From positions 62,001-126,000 of the forward strand of contig JBOGNO010000006.1 in assembly GCA_050747245.1 (NCBI GenBank): a DNA stretch of 64,000 nucleotides. The letters are read 5' to 3'. The translations under genes and the position numbers were made by a program. Below the pieces are notes generated by a model, which was not told the DNA's origin, searched no databases, and saw only the letters and a list, made by a program, of their open reading frames with translations. This document shows, piece after piece, positions 53,222 through 61,679 of this stretch (within the stretch, counting starts at the first letter, position 1; each line of letters begins with the position of its first letter). The DNA is from JBOGNO01 sp050747245 (GTDB taxonomy: Bacteria > Acidobacteriota > Terriglobia > Acidiferrales > UBA7541).

Positions 53222-53659
53222 ATGCGGAAAGCGCGAAAGAAAATTAGAGTGCTGTTCGTATGTCTGGGGAACTCCTGCCGCAGTCCCATGGCAGAGGCGC
53301 TCGCGCGACATCTCGCCGCGGACGTGATGGAGCCATCGAGCGCGGGGATCTCTCCGCTGGGGCATGTGGCGGAGGAAACTCGAAAGGTGCTTGCCGAAAG
53401 AGGCGTGAGCGCTGCGGGTCTCGTGTCCAAAGGTTTGGTCAAACAAATCTTGAATTCGACGGATTTGATTGTGAATATGTCGGGTATTCCGTCGGAGTCA
53501 ATTTTTCAGTCGCGGCGCGCGATAGACTGGGACGTGCAAGACCCCTACGGCGAAGACTTGGAACTCTATCGCCAGATCTGCGACGACATCGAAAAACGGG
53601 TCGCAGCGCTTGCGAAAGATCTTCGGGTCGAGCTAAAAAGCTCCGCAGTAAATGCGTGA
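53222..53659 (+). CDS. Low-molecular-weight protein tyrosine phosphatase/arsenate reductase-like
   Basis: A 145-residue LMW-PTP fold. The P-loop is VCLGNSCRS with nucleophile Cys14 and Arg20 (C-x5-R) followed by Ser21. The acid/base aspartate is in the C-terminal WDVQDPYGED. It could dephosphorylate protein tyrosines or reduce arsenate, since both activities share this motif, and no arsenic genes are near. The ATG is one base after the pdxT stop, so translation is coupled. Confidence 0.86.
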   Translation: MRKARKKIRVLFVCLGNSCRSPMAEALARHLAADVMEPSSAGISPLGHVAEETRKVLAERGVSAAGLVSKGLVKQILNSTDLIVNMSGIPSESIFQSRRAIDWDVQDPYGEDLELYRQICDDIEKRVAALAKDLRVELKSSAVNA

Positions 53660-53665
53660 GGATTC

Positions 53666-54358
53666 GTGGCGAGAGAAAAAACCAGCGTTTCACAGGAAGA
53701 CTACCTGAAAGCCATCTGGGAGCAGGTGCAGGAAGAGCAGGTTCCCATCGCGGCGCGGCTGGCGGAGGATTTGGATGTGACTCCCCCGGCGGTAGCTGCG
53801 GCTCTGAAACGCATGGCGCGGAGCGGCTATCTGCGCGTGGTGCGCGAAGGAAGAATTCAGCTGAGTGCCAAGGGGCGCGCTGCGGCGCAGCATTTGGTGC
53901 TGCGGCACAGGCTCGCGGAAAAATTGCTGACCGAAGTGATTGGCCTCGAATGGTCGAGTGCCCACGAAGAAGCCGAACGCCTCGAGCACGGGATGTCTCC
54001 AGAAGTAGTGAAGCTGTTGCTCGCGCGTTTCGGTCGTGATAGTTTTTGCCCCCACGGCGTGCCCCTTTTCGGAGGCCTTTCGAAGCTGCGGCGACAGCAA
54101 GGCGCGATTCGCCTCTCGGATGCCGCGTCCGAAGGCGAAGTCCAGGTTCTTCGCGTCTATGAGCGGGATCCACATTTTTTGGAATTCCTCGCGGGCCACG
54201 GCCTGAAGCCGGGAACGCGCGTGCGCGTGATGGGCCGACAGTATGACGAGACCATGACACTGTCCCTCGCCGGAAAATCGTCAGCAAAGATCTATCTGGG
54301 CAAGCCCGCGACGCAGCGCATTTGGGTTCGCCAAATTTCGCAAAGGGTGAATCATTAA
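53666..54358 (+). CDS. DtxR/MntR-type metal-dependent regulator
   Basis: A 230-residue protein with a winged helix (SQEDYLKAIWEQ, LAEDLDVTPPAVAAALKRM), a metal-binding dimerisation domain (HRLAEKLLTEVIGLEW, AHEEAERLEHGMS, FCPHGVPL) and a C-terminal FeoA/SH3-like part from about residue 150. Such proteins repress iron or manganese uptake genes when metal is bound. The start is GTG, six bases after the phosphatase gene. No metal transporter gene is adjacent, so its target is elsewhere or is this operon. Confidence 0.88.
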   Translation: MAREKTSVSQEDYLKAIWEQVQEEQVPIAARLAEDLDVTPPAVAAALKRMARSGYLRVVREGRIQLSAKGRAAAQHLVLRHRLAEKLLTEVIGLEWSSAHEEAERLEHGMSPEVVKLLLARFGRDSFCPHGVPLFGGLSKLRRQQGAIRLSDAASEGEVQVLRVYERDPHFLEFLAGHGLKPGTRVRVMGRQYDETMTLSLAGKSSAKIYLGKPATQRIWVRQISQRVNH

Positions 54359-54388
54359 GAGCTGGATCTGCAGGTGTGGGGGGACACG

Positions 54389-54865
54389 ATGAGCACCATT
54401 CACGTTCTCGCGTACGCATTCGCGATCGGAGTAATTGCCGGGCTGCGCGCGATGACCGCGCCCGCCGTGACTTGTTGGGCCGCGCGGCTGCAGTGGCTGA
54501 ATTTCGCGGGCACGCGCCTCGCTTTCCTCGGTTCTGCGATTACTGCCTACATCTTCGCGGCGCTTGCCATCGCCGAGATCATTAACGACAAGCTTCCTAA
54601 GACTCCCAGCCGGCTGGCGCCGCCGTCGCTCCTGATTCGAATGGTAATGGGCGGATTCTGCGGCGCTGCCTTCTGCGTTGCTGGCGGCGCGTCAGTAGTT
54701 CTGGGCGTTTTGCTCGGTGCTCTGGGTGGACTGGCGGGCGCGTTCGCGGGTTACCATGTGCGGAAACGCCTCGTGAAAGCGTTTCACGCGCCCGATCTCA
54801 TCATTGCCCTCCTTGAGGATCTTGTGGCCGTCGGCGGCGGCTTCTTGTTGGCATTTCGCATCTAA
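54389..54865 (+). CDS. DUF4126-like small membrane protein
   Basis: About 158 residues with four hydrophobic segments. The ATG at 54389 has GGGGGA a few bases upstream and is preferred to the GTG at 54374. The pattern GLRAMTAPAV near the start, a Gly/Ala-rich helix pair (about 100-130) and AGYHVRKRLVKAF fit the DUF4126 family of putative membrane channels or carriers. Function unknown. Last gene of the same-strand run that contains pdxS, TIR-WD40 genes and pdxT. Confidence 0.75.
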   Translation: MSTIHVLAYAFAIGVIAGLRAMTAPAVTCWAARLQWLNFAGTRLAFLGSAITAYIFAALAIAEIINDKLPKTPSRLAPPSLLIRMVMGGFCGAAFCVAGGASVVLGVLLGALGGLAGAFAGYHVRKRLVKAFHAPDLIIALLEDLVAVGGGFLLAFRI

Positions 54866-55027
54866 ATTGGCAAGTCGCCTTACGGGTATTAACTCCTCTT
54901 GACCAGCGAAGGATTCGGCCGCAGAAGTTGAAACCAGCGCACCTTGAATTTCGCTTCCAGGAGGAGTAAGTTTTCTTCCCAAGTTATCCGTGACAAAAGG
55001 TGAAATCCCCACCGATCTGGAGGAAGG

Positions 55028-55534
55028 ATGGCTGTCCAAATCAACGTTCGGATAAACGGCAAGGAGCACGAAAGCTGGGTTGAACCGCGCCTGCTGCTCG
55101 TGCACTACTTGCGCGATACGCTCGGTCTTACGGGCACTCACATCGGGTGCGAAACCTCTCTTTGCGGTGCCTGCACTGTGCTTCTGGATGAAAAGGCCGT
55201 GAAATCTTGCACTGTGCTCGCGGTGCAGGCGAGTGGCTGCGAAATCACCACTATCGAGGGTCTCGCCGCGACGTGCGGGGATCGTGGAAAGGAAGGCCTG
55301 CATCCGGTGCAGGAAGGCTTCTGGGAAAAGCATGGGTTGCAATGCGGCTACTGCACTCCGGGCATGATATTGGCTGGCGCGGCGCTGCTCAAAAGCAATC
55401 CGAATCCCACCGAAGCGGATATCCGCCGCGCCATTGCGGGAAATCTGTGCCGTTGCACGGGCTATCAAAATATTGTGGACGCCATTCAATACGCGGCTAA
55501 GAAAAAGAAGTCGAAAAAAAATAGCAGAGCTTAG
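55028..55534 (+). CDS. Molybdenum hydroxylase [2Fe-2S] small subunit (CoxS/CutS-like)
   Basis: A 168-residue protein with both [2Fe-2S] sites: Cys41, 46, 49 and 61 (plant-ferredoxin-like, GCETSLCGAC) and Cys106, 109, 141 and 143 (CGYCTPG and CRCTGY). It carries electrons from the molybdenum subunit to the FAD subunit in the heterotrimeric hydroxylases. The C-terminus is unusually lysine-rich. GGAGGA and AAGG lie just before the ATG. First gene of a four-gene operon. Confidence 0.94.
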   Translation: MAVQINVRINGKEHESWVEPRLLLVHYLRDTLGLTGTHIGCETSLCGACTVLLDEKAVKSCTVLAVQASGCEITTIEGLAATCGDRGKEGLHPVQEGFWEKHGLQCGYCTPGMILAGAALLKSNPNPTEADIRRAIAGNLCRCTGYQNIVDAIQYAAKKKKSKKNSRA

Positions 55535-55623
55535 GTGTTCAGTTCCTCGTCTCGGGACGGTGTTCAGGGAATCGCTCCCGGGCAGATAATGCAGGTCGGC
55601 AGATTGCCTCAGAAAGGATGCCC

Positions 55624-57990
55624 ATGGCGACAGCGACAAAATATGTAGGCCGGGCGATGAAGCGAAAGGAAGACCCGCGCCTGATTCAGGGCCTGGCTCA
55701 CTACGTTGACGACATCCAGCTTGCTGGCATGCAGTACATGGCCGTGATTCGCAGTCCGCACGCGCATGCGCGCATCCGTTCGATTGACGTCTCCAAAGCG
55801 CGAACGGCCTCGGGCGTGACTGCCGTCCTGACCGGCGAAGATGTCCGAGACGTCATCGGCCTCATTCCCTGCGCCGCGCAGATTCCCGATATGAAGCAGG
55901 CCTTCCGCCCGGTGCTGGCCCTAGATAAAGTGCGTTTGGTGGGCGAGCCCGTCGCCGTCGTAGTGGCCGACGATCGCTATCTGGCGCGCGATGCAGCGGA
56001 ACTCGTCGATGTGGATTACGACCCGTTGCCCGCTGTTACAGATCCCGAGAAGGCCATGGAGAAAAGCTCTCCGCTTCTCTACGACGATTTTGGCACCAAT
56101 GTCGCCTATCGCTGGGAGCTCGAAGGCGGCGACGTAAAGAAAGCCTTCAAAGATGCCGCTCGCGTCGTGCAGCAGAGAATGGTGAATCAGCGCCTGATTC
56201 CCATGGCCATGGAGCCTCGCGGCGTCGTGGCGGAATATCTACCGGGTGAAAAAAAGCTCACGGTGTGGACTTCGACGCAAATTCCGCATCTGGCGCGCAC
56301 GCAAATCGCCGGCATGCTGAAAATTCCCGAATATTCCGTGCATGTGATCACGCCGGAGGTGGGCGGCGGGTTTGGCAGCAAGCTCAACGTCTACGCCGAA
56401 GAAGCACTGGTAGGCTACCTGGCCATGCTCACGTGTAAGCCCGTGAAATGGATTGAATCGCGCCGCGAGAATTTTCAGAACACCATTCACGGTCGCGACC
56501 AGATCATGTACGCGGAGCTGGCCGTGAAGCGCGATGGCACCGTGCTTGGCGCGCGCTACCGCATCGTCGCGGATCTCGGTGCTTACTACCAATTGCTCAC
56601 GCCGCTCGTGCCCACATTAACCGGGCTGATGCTCTGCGGAAGTTATAAAATTCCCGCCGTAAAGATTGAAATTACCGGCGTGCTCACAAACAAGATGGCC
56701 ACGGACGCCTATCGCGGCGCGGGGCGTCCCGAGGCTACCTACTTTGTCGAACGCGCCATGGATTTGGTCGCGCGCGAGCTCAAAAAAGATCCCGTCGACA
56801 TTCGCCGCAAGAATTTTCCGCAGCCCAAACAATTTCCTTTCGCCACTCCGACCGGCCTGATTTATGACAGCGCCAACTATCAGAAATCTCTCGAAGCCGC
56901 GCTCAGAATTTCGGGCTACGCGAAGCTGCGCAAGGAACAGGCGCAACTTCGTAAGAAAGGGAAGCACATCGGCATCGGCATTTCTACCTACGTGGAAATT
57001 TGTGCCATGGGGCCGTCGAGCGCCATGCCCGCGGGTGGCTGGGAATCCGCCACAGTGCGCATTGAGCCCTCGGGCAGAGTGAATGTCCTGACGGGTTCTT
57101 CGCCGCACGGTCAGGGTCAGGAAACCAGCTTCAGCCAGATTGCCGCCGATCGCCTGGGAATTTCTCCCGACGATGTTTTGGTCGTGCATGGCGATACCGC
57201 CGCTGTGCCGTATGGCATCGGCACGTTCGGCAGCCGCGCAACGGCTGTCGGCGGCACGGCGATGTATCGGGCTCTCGATAAACTGCGCGATAAGCTAGCA
57301 CGCATCGCCGCGCACGCGCTGGGCGTCGCTCCGGAGAGCATGGGATTTGGCGATCATAAAATCTTCGTCAAATCCGACCCAAAAAAGTTTATGGCGTTCG
57401 GGGACGCTGTGGGCGCTGCCTATGTGGCAAAGACTTTGCCACCGGGGATGGAGCCCGGCCTCGACGCCACGTCGTTCTTCGAGCCTTCCAATTTTACGTT
57501 TCCTTTTGGAGCGCACGTTGCCGTGGTCGAAATTGACGGGCAAACCGGCGATGTGAAGCTGCGGAATTATTTCGCCGTGGACGATTGCGGAAAGGTGATT
57601 AACCCGATGCTGGTGGATGGACAGGTCCACGGAGGAATCGTCCAGTCCGTCGGGCAAGTGCTTTTCGAAGAGGTTGTGTACGACGAGCAAGGGCAGCTCA
57701 TCACCGGCGAGCTGACCGATTACGCCATTCCACGCGCCCACGATATTCCGCGCATGGTCACCGCTCGCACCGTCACGCCATCGCCCGTCAATCCCATGGG
57801 CGTGAAAGGCGTCGGCGAAGCCGGAACGATTGGGGCCACGCCTGCGATTCTAAATGCAGTGGTGGATGCACTTCAGCCGTTTGGCGTCAAGCACGTGGAT
57901 CTCCCCGTGAAACGTGAAAACATTTGGCGCCTGATGCACACTCCGGCCAAAAAGGAAAAAGCGGCGGCGCACACGAGGAGGGCGAAATGA
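55624..57990 (+). CDS. Molybdenum hydroxylase large subunit (form II CoxL/XdhB-like)
   Basis: A 788-residue molybdopterin-binding subunit. It contains GGGFGSK, PHGQGQET and the base glutamate in VKGVGEAG. The active-site loop reads AYRGAGRPE rather than AYRCSFR. That loop marks form II enzymes, which lack the copper-binding cysteine of true aerobic CO dehydrogenase. CO oxidation is therefore not supported by sequence; an aldehyde or N-heterocycle substrate is as likely. The ATG at 55624 sits six bases from AAAGG and is preferred to that at 55618. Confidence 0.93.
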   Translation: MATATKYVGRAMKRKEDPRLIQGLAHYVDDIQLAGMQYMAVIRSPHAHARIRSIDVSKARTASGVTAVLTGEDVRDVIGLIPCAAQIPDMKQAFRPVLALDKVRLVGEPVAVVVADDRYLARDAAELVDVDYDPLPAVTDPEKAMEKSSPLLYDDFGTNVAYRWELEGGDVKKAFKDAARVVQQRMVNQRLIPMAMEPRGVVAEYLPGEKKLTVWTSTQIPHLARTQIAGMLKIPEYSVHVITPEVGGGFGSKLNVYAEEALVGYLAMLTCKPVKWIESRRENFQNTIHGRDQIMYAELAVKRDGTVLGARYRIVADLGAYYQLLTPLVPTLTGLMLCGSYKIPAVKIEITGVLTNKMATDAYRGAGRPEATYFVERAMDLVARELKKDPVDIRRKNFPQPKQFPFATPTGLIYDSANYQKSLEAALRISGYAKLRKEQAQLRKKGKHIGIGISTYVEICAMGPSSAMPAGGWESATVRIEPSGRVNVLTGSSPHGQGQETSFSQIAADRLGISPDDVLVVHGDTAAVPYGIGTFGSRATAVGGTAMYRALDKLRDKLARIAAHALGVAPESMGFGDHKIFVKSDPKKFMAFGDAVGAAYVAKTLPPGMEPGLDATSFFEPSNFTFPFGAHVAVVEIDGQTGDVKLRNYFAVDDCGKVINPMLVDGQVHGGIVQSVGQVLFEEVVYDEQGQLITGELTDYAIPRAHDIPRMVTARTVTPSPVNPMGVKGVGEAGTIGATPAILNAVVDALQPFGVKHVDLPVKRENIWRLMHTPAKKEKAAAHTRRAK

Positions 57991-58862
57991 TTCCAGCGGC
58001 TTTCGAATATTCTGCGCCCAAAAGTTTGGAAGAGGCGCTGCGTTTGATCGAGCGCCACGGCGACGAAGCGAAACTCCTCGCCGGCGGCCACAGCCTGTTG
58101 CCGCTCATGAAGCTGCGCCTGGCGTCGCCGCGCTACTTGATCGATATCGGTAGAGTTCGCAATCTCGACTACATTCACGAATCGAACGGCCACATCGCGA
58201 TTGGCGCGCTCGCCACGCATGCGCAGATCGAAGCCTCAGAGCTCCTGCGCGAGAAATCTCCCCTGTTGCCCGAGACCGCCGCGGAGATTGGCGATGTGCA
58301 AGTGCGCAATCGCGGCACGCTCGGTGGAAGCCTGGCGCATGCCGATCCCGCCGCGGATTATCCGGCTGCGGTTCTCGCCCTCGACGCGGAAATCGTAGCC
58401 TCCTCCAGCAAAGGTTCGCGCACCATCCGCGCGCGAGATTTTTTCGTGGACATGATGACCACAGCATTGCGACCGGGAGAGATCTTGACCGAGGTTCGCG
58501 TTCCTGTGCAGGCCGCGGGGAGCGGATCGGCGTACCGAAAATTGCATCAGCCTGCCTCGGGATTCGCAATTGTCGGTGCGGCCGCCTGGGTAGCGCTCGG
58601 CAAGCGTGGTATTGTCGACGAATTGCGTCTCGGCATTACCGGCCTTGCGACAAAAGCATATCTCGCTCCGGCCGTCGCCAAGGCGATTGTCGGGAAGCAG
58701 CTTTCGTCTAAAACGATCGCCGATGCCACGAAGCACGCCGCCGATGGCGCCGAGCCGCTCTCGGATATTCACGCCTCAGCGTCATACCGCCGCGAAATGG
58801 CCTGCGTTTTTGCGGCGAGGGCCATCGAAGCTGCCCTCGCCCGCGCTCAGATGAAATCGTGA
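57987..58862 (+). CDS. Molybdenum hydroxylase FAD-binding medium subunit (CoxM-like)
   Basis: A 291-residue protein with the FAD-binding signatures AGGHSLLPLMKLR near residue 35 and TLGGSLAHADPAADYP near 110, then a C-terminal CO_deh_flav_C domain. It passes electrons to the acceptor. The ATG overlaps the stop of the large-subunit gene (ATGA) and has GAGGAGG five bases ahead, indicating translational coupling. Its stop overlaps the GTG of the coxG gene. Confidence 0.94.
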   Translation: MIPAAFEYSAPKSLEEALRLIERHGDEAKLLAGGHSLLPLMKLRLASPRYLIDIGRVRNLDYIHESNGHIAIGALATHAQIEASELLREKSPLLPETAAEIGDVQVRNRGTLGGSLAHADPAADYPAAVLALDAEIVASSSKGSRTIRARDFFVDMMTTALRPGEILTEVRVPVQAAGSGSAYRKLHQPASGFAIVGAAAWVALGKRGIVDELRLGITGLATKAYLAPAVAKAIVGKQLSSKTIADATKHAADGAEPLSDIHASASYRREMACVFAARAIEAALARAQMKS

Positions 58863-59302
58863 AACTCGAAGGCCGCGCCACTCTTCCCGGCACCCGCGAG
58901 CAGGTGTGGGAGATCTTCACCGATCCCGCGCGCCTCGCCAAAATCCTGCCGGGATGCGAAAGCCTCGAAGAAGAATCTCTGGGCCGCTATCGCGTCGCCG
59001 TGAAATTCGGCATCGCTGCGATTTCCGGCAAATACGCGGGCACGATTTCGCTTCTCGACGAGAAGAAGCCGGAATCTCTCCGCATGAAAATCGAAAGCAA
59101 GGGTTCAGCCGGATTTGTCACGGGTTCAGGCCAAATCGAACTTCACGAAAAAGCGGGCTCAACGGAAGTGCACTATAGCGGCGAAGCTGTGGTCGGCGGC
59201 CTCATCGCCAGCGTTGGCCAGCGCATGATCGAAGCCGCCGCCAAAACAATCGTCCAGCAGGTCTTCGCCTCCGCCGCTTCTCAAATCACGTCCACCGAGT
59301 AA
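58859..59302 (+). CDS. coxG: CoxG-like SRPBCC protein
   Basis: A 147-residue protein of the CO dehydrogenase subunit G family (SRPBCC fold): GTREQVWEIFTDPARLAKILPGCESLEE, later YAGTISLLDEKKPESLRM, and the C-terminal IEAAAKTIVQQVF helix. CoxG is thought to help attach the enzyme to the membrane or deliver electrons to quinones. The C-terminal membrane anchor found in some CoxG is absent. The GTG start overlaps the stop of the preceding gene by four bases. Last gene of the operon. Confidence 0.9.
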   Translation: MKLEGRATLPGTREQVWEIFTDPARLAKILPGCESLEEESLGRYRVAVKFGIAAISGKYAGTISLLDEKKPESLRMKIESKGSAGFVTGSGQIELHEKAGSTEVHYSGEAVVGGLIASVGQRMIEAAAKTIVQQVFASAASQITSTE

Positions 59303-59365
59303 CAGGAAGCCATTAAGGCTCACACTTGTTGATTTCGCGAGTAAAGGGGATACTCAGAATTGAGC

Positions 59366-60160
59366 TCAATTGTCCGGTTTCTGCAGTGGTTCCGAAGTTT
59401 CAATTAGCTTAAGCCGACCTGTAGGACGTGTGCGAGTCAGAACAAAGTAGTCCGCGTAGCCCATCGTGCCGCCTTCAGCCACGGCACCCCTAAAGATAAG
59501 AATATCTTCAATACCATCGCCGTTGAAATCCGCTCGCGCAGCTTCCCGGAAGGATTGTTGCATTCCTCCGTATGACAACATAAGCTTCTCGTCGGTCGTC
59601 CTTTCGATGTTCCTTTTAGGCACGGCCTCCGCTACGGTCATTGTGCGCAAACGCTCGCTTGGCGTTTCATCTTCGGGGAGGGCCAACAGGATTCCCGCAG
59701 GAAGCAGATTGAGGTTGGCGAGGCTCACGCGGGGATTCGCAATGAAGCTCTTGGTCGGTAGGTTTGCGTTTTGCAACTCGAACAAAAGGCCACAGGTATG
59801 GATGAGGAACCGCTCCATGGCCATGTCGAACGTGGTGGCGGAATATGCCCCCTCTGAGAGGGCCTTCTTCCACTCTCGACACGTGTAAACCATAAGCTTC
59901 TCATGGTTGGGTGTGGTCATTTCTACCCCATACCCTTCCTTGAGATCTGAATTGCCATTGCGGACAGGCAATTCGAGGAGTTCCGGCACCTCCGACTTCC
60001 GCAGAGTGCCCGAGATAACGCGCCCTTTGAACTCGAGCGGCACCTCAATCTTGAAGGTGAGGTCCTTCTGCTGACCACCTGGTCCTGCCCCCGTGGCAAT
60101 CGAATCGGCAGCCAGTACGCTTAGCGCGAGGAGTGAACCGAGCTTGACTAGCCAGTCCAT
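59366..60160 (-). CDS. Secreted protein of unknown function with FG-GAP-like motif
   Basis: A 264-residue protein from ATG 60160, with GGAGAG eight bases upstream and a signal peptide (VKLGSLLALSVLAADSIATG). The frame's earlier ATG adds 18 non-signal residues. Near the C-terminus DFNGDGIEDILIF is a calcium-binding FG-GAP/EF-hand-like loop, usual in secreted proteins. The central part contains FKGRVISGTLRKSEVPELLELP and Cys residues. No family assigned. Convergent with coxG. Confidence 0.6.
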   Translation of the reverse strand: MDWLVKLGSLLALSVLAADSIATGAGPGGQQKDLTFKIEVPLEFKGRVISGTLRKSEVPELLELPVRNGNSDLKEGYGVEMTTPNHEKLMVYTCREWKKALSEGAYSATTFDMAMERFLIHTCGLLFELQNANLPTKSFIANPRVSLANLNLLPAGILLALPEDETPSERLRTMTVAEAVPKRNIERTTDEKLMLSYGGMQQSFREAARADFNGDGIEDILIFRGAVAEGGTMGYADYFVLTRTRPTGRLKLIETSEPLQKPDN

Positions 60161-60315
60161 GATTCTGTTCTCTCCACGATACTCCGGCCAATTGTCCGTT
60201 GCAATCCCACCCACCCAAGCGGGCAGCGATTTTCACAACCTCTTTTTCCCCTTGCCATTCGCCTGAAACTGTAATATATTACCTCGGTACTTATGGGACA
60301 CATTACCTACCTTTC

Positions 60316-60395
60316 GACTCTTGAGTCCTCCTCTCGGAGGAACTGGTGGGGACCTCCTCCCCGCTGACGTTCGCCCCTCGGGGCCTTTCGCGGGC
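60316..60395. repeat. Cluster of short hairpins
   Basis: Within 80 bases lie GACTC/GAGTC (60316-60327), TCCTCC/GGAGGA with a TCTC loop (60326-60341), GGGGA/TCCCC around CCTCC (60348-60362) and GCCCC/GGGGC (about 60373-60384). The arrangement looks like structured RNA or the inside end of a mobile element. No protein frame fits. Confidence 0.5.
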
Positions 60396-60421
60396 CGCCT
60401 CCCACAGGACCTACCAAATTC

Positions 60422-60488
60422 TTAATCGGGACACAGATTATTAGATCTCTATGAAAACAAACGCCGTCACCCCCCTCTAATCGGGACA
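60422..60488 (-). repeat. Dispersed repeat, copy 2
   Basis: On the minus strand TGTCCCGATTAGA begins at 60488, CGTTTGTTTTCA begins at 60463 and TGTCCCGATTAA begins at 60433. The first two are 25 bases apart, exactly as in the copy at 2188. The interval to the third is 55 here and 67 there. Confidence 0.6.
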
Positions 60489-60706
60489 AATTTGCGTTTT
60501 ATTCTTAGGGCTGTTTTGCCCCCTTCCATTTCTTGTAGAGTCAATCGCCCACGCCAAAATCCGCATTCACCCCCTCGCGCGTACTCATTCTGTGGGGCCG
60601 ATACCGTGACGACCGGGAAACCGCTCTGCTTCCCCCAGCCCTCCCATGCATCTTATAATTGCAGACTTGGGTGGCAGTTGGCCCCGGAGCAAAGAAACGA
60701 GGCATC

Positions 60707-61669
60707 ATGCTAATAAAGCGAGAGCCCGACTTGAAGTATTCGGACGTGACTCCGAAAAAGGTGTACATGAATCGCCGAAAGCTCCTCGCCCTGGGTGTGG
60801 CAGGAGGCGCCGCGCTGGTCGCCGGGAAACGCTTGTGGGATGTGTTCTCGCCCGATGGCGCCGTCCAAGCTGGGACCAAGCTCACCATTGCCTCCAAGAG
60901 CCCCTTCAGCACCACCGAGAAAGAGACTCCCTACGGCGACGTAACCACCTACAACAATTTTTATGAATTCGGCACCGACAAACCGGATCCTTCGCGCAAC
61001 GCGACGAAATTCGTGACTTCGCCCTGGTCCGTTTCCGTGGAAGGTGAAGTAAAGAAGCCACGAAAATTCAGCATGGATGAAATTCTGAAACTCGCGCCTC
61101 TCGAGGAGCGGATTTACCGCCATCGCTGCGTGGAAGCGTGGTCCATCGTGGTGCCGTGGATCGGGTATTCCTTCAGCGCGTTGATGAAACTCGTCGAGCC
61201 CACTCCGAAAGCTACCTTCGTTGCATTCGAGAGCTATTACGACCCAAGGCAGATGCCAGAAGGGAAGTACGCCGGAATCGCCTTGCCTTACGTCGAGGGA
61301 CTGCGCATGGACGAGGCCATGAATCCTCTGACGCTGCTGTGCGTAGGGATGTATGGTGAGACGCTGCCGAATCAGGATGGCGCGCCGGTGCGCATGGTCA
61401 TTCCGTGGAAATACGGTTTCAAAAGCATTAAGTCTCTGGTGAAAATCAAATTCGTCACGCGCCAGCCGGAGGCCACCTGGAATCTCGAGAATTCGCACGA
61501 GTACGGGTTTTATTCCAATGTGAACCCCAGCGTGGATCATCCCCGATGGAGCCAGGCATCGGAGCGGCGCCTCGGAGAATTTCTCAAGCGCCCCACGCTG
61601 ATGTTCAATGGCTACGGCGATCAGGTGGCCGGCTTGTACGCGGGAATGGACCTTCGGAAATACTTCTGA
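60707..61669 (+). CDS. msrP: Methionine sulfoxide reductase catalytic subunit MsrP (YedY)
   Basis: A 320-residue periplasmic molybdoenzyme. The Tat signal NRRKLLALGVAGGAALVAG contains the twin arginines Arg23-Arg24. The molybdenum-ligating cysteine is Cys141 in YRHRCVEAWS, followed by VVPWIGYSF and later PWKYGFKSIKS, all conserved in YedY. MsrP repairs oxidised methionines in periplasmic proteins with electrons from MsrQ. The ATG at 60707 agrees with family length. The msrQ gene starts ten bases after its stop. Confidence 0.95.
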   Translation: MLIKREPDLKYSDVTPKKVYMNRRKLLALGVAGGAALVAGKRLWDVFSPDGAVQAGTKLTIASKSPFSTTEKETPYGDVTTYNNFYEFGTDKPDPSRNATKFVTSPWSVSVEGEVKKPRKFSMDEILKLAPLEERIYRHRCVEAWSIVVPWIGYSFSALMKLVEPTPKATFVAFESYYDPRQMPEGKYAGIALPYVEGLRMDEAMNPLTLLCVGMYGETLPNQDGAPVRMVIPWKYGFKSIKSLVKIKFVTRQPEATWNLENSHEYGFYSNVNPSVDHPRWSQASERRLGEFLKRPTLMFNGYGDQVAGLYAGMDLRKYF

Positions 61670-61679
61670 GCCGCCTTAG

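Larger units (their letters stand above)
60161..60706. other. Noncoding island with mobile-element-like features
   Basis: About 550 bases with no coding frame. It holds a string of hairpins at 60316-60395, a repeated phrase (ATTACCT with GGGACACATTACCT at about 60276-60308) and the second copy of the dispersed repeat at 60422-60488. The GC-rich hairpin part and AT-rich flanks contrast sharply. It is probably debris of an insertion element. Confidence 0.5.

Noticed and set aside
54999..55014. GGTGAAATCCCCACCG ahead of the small-subunit gene, resembling part of an FMN riboswitch
   Set aside because: Only one short segment matches; the other conserved helices and loops of the FMN riboswitch are not found upstream.
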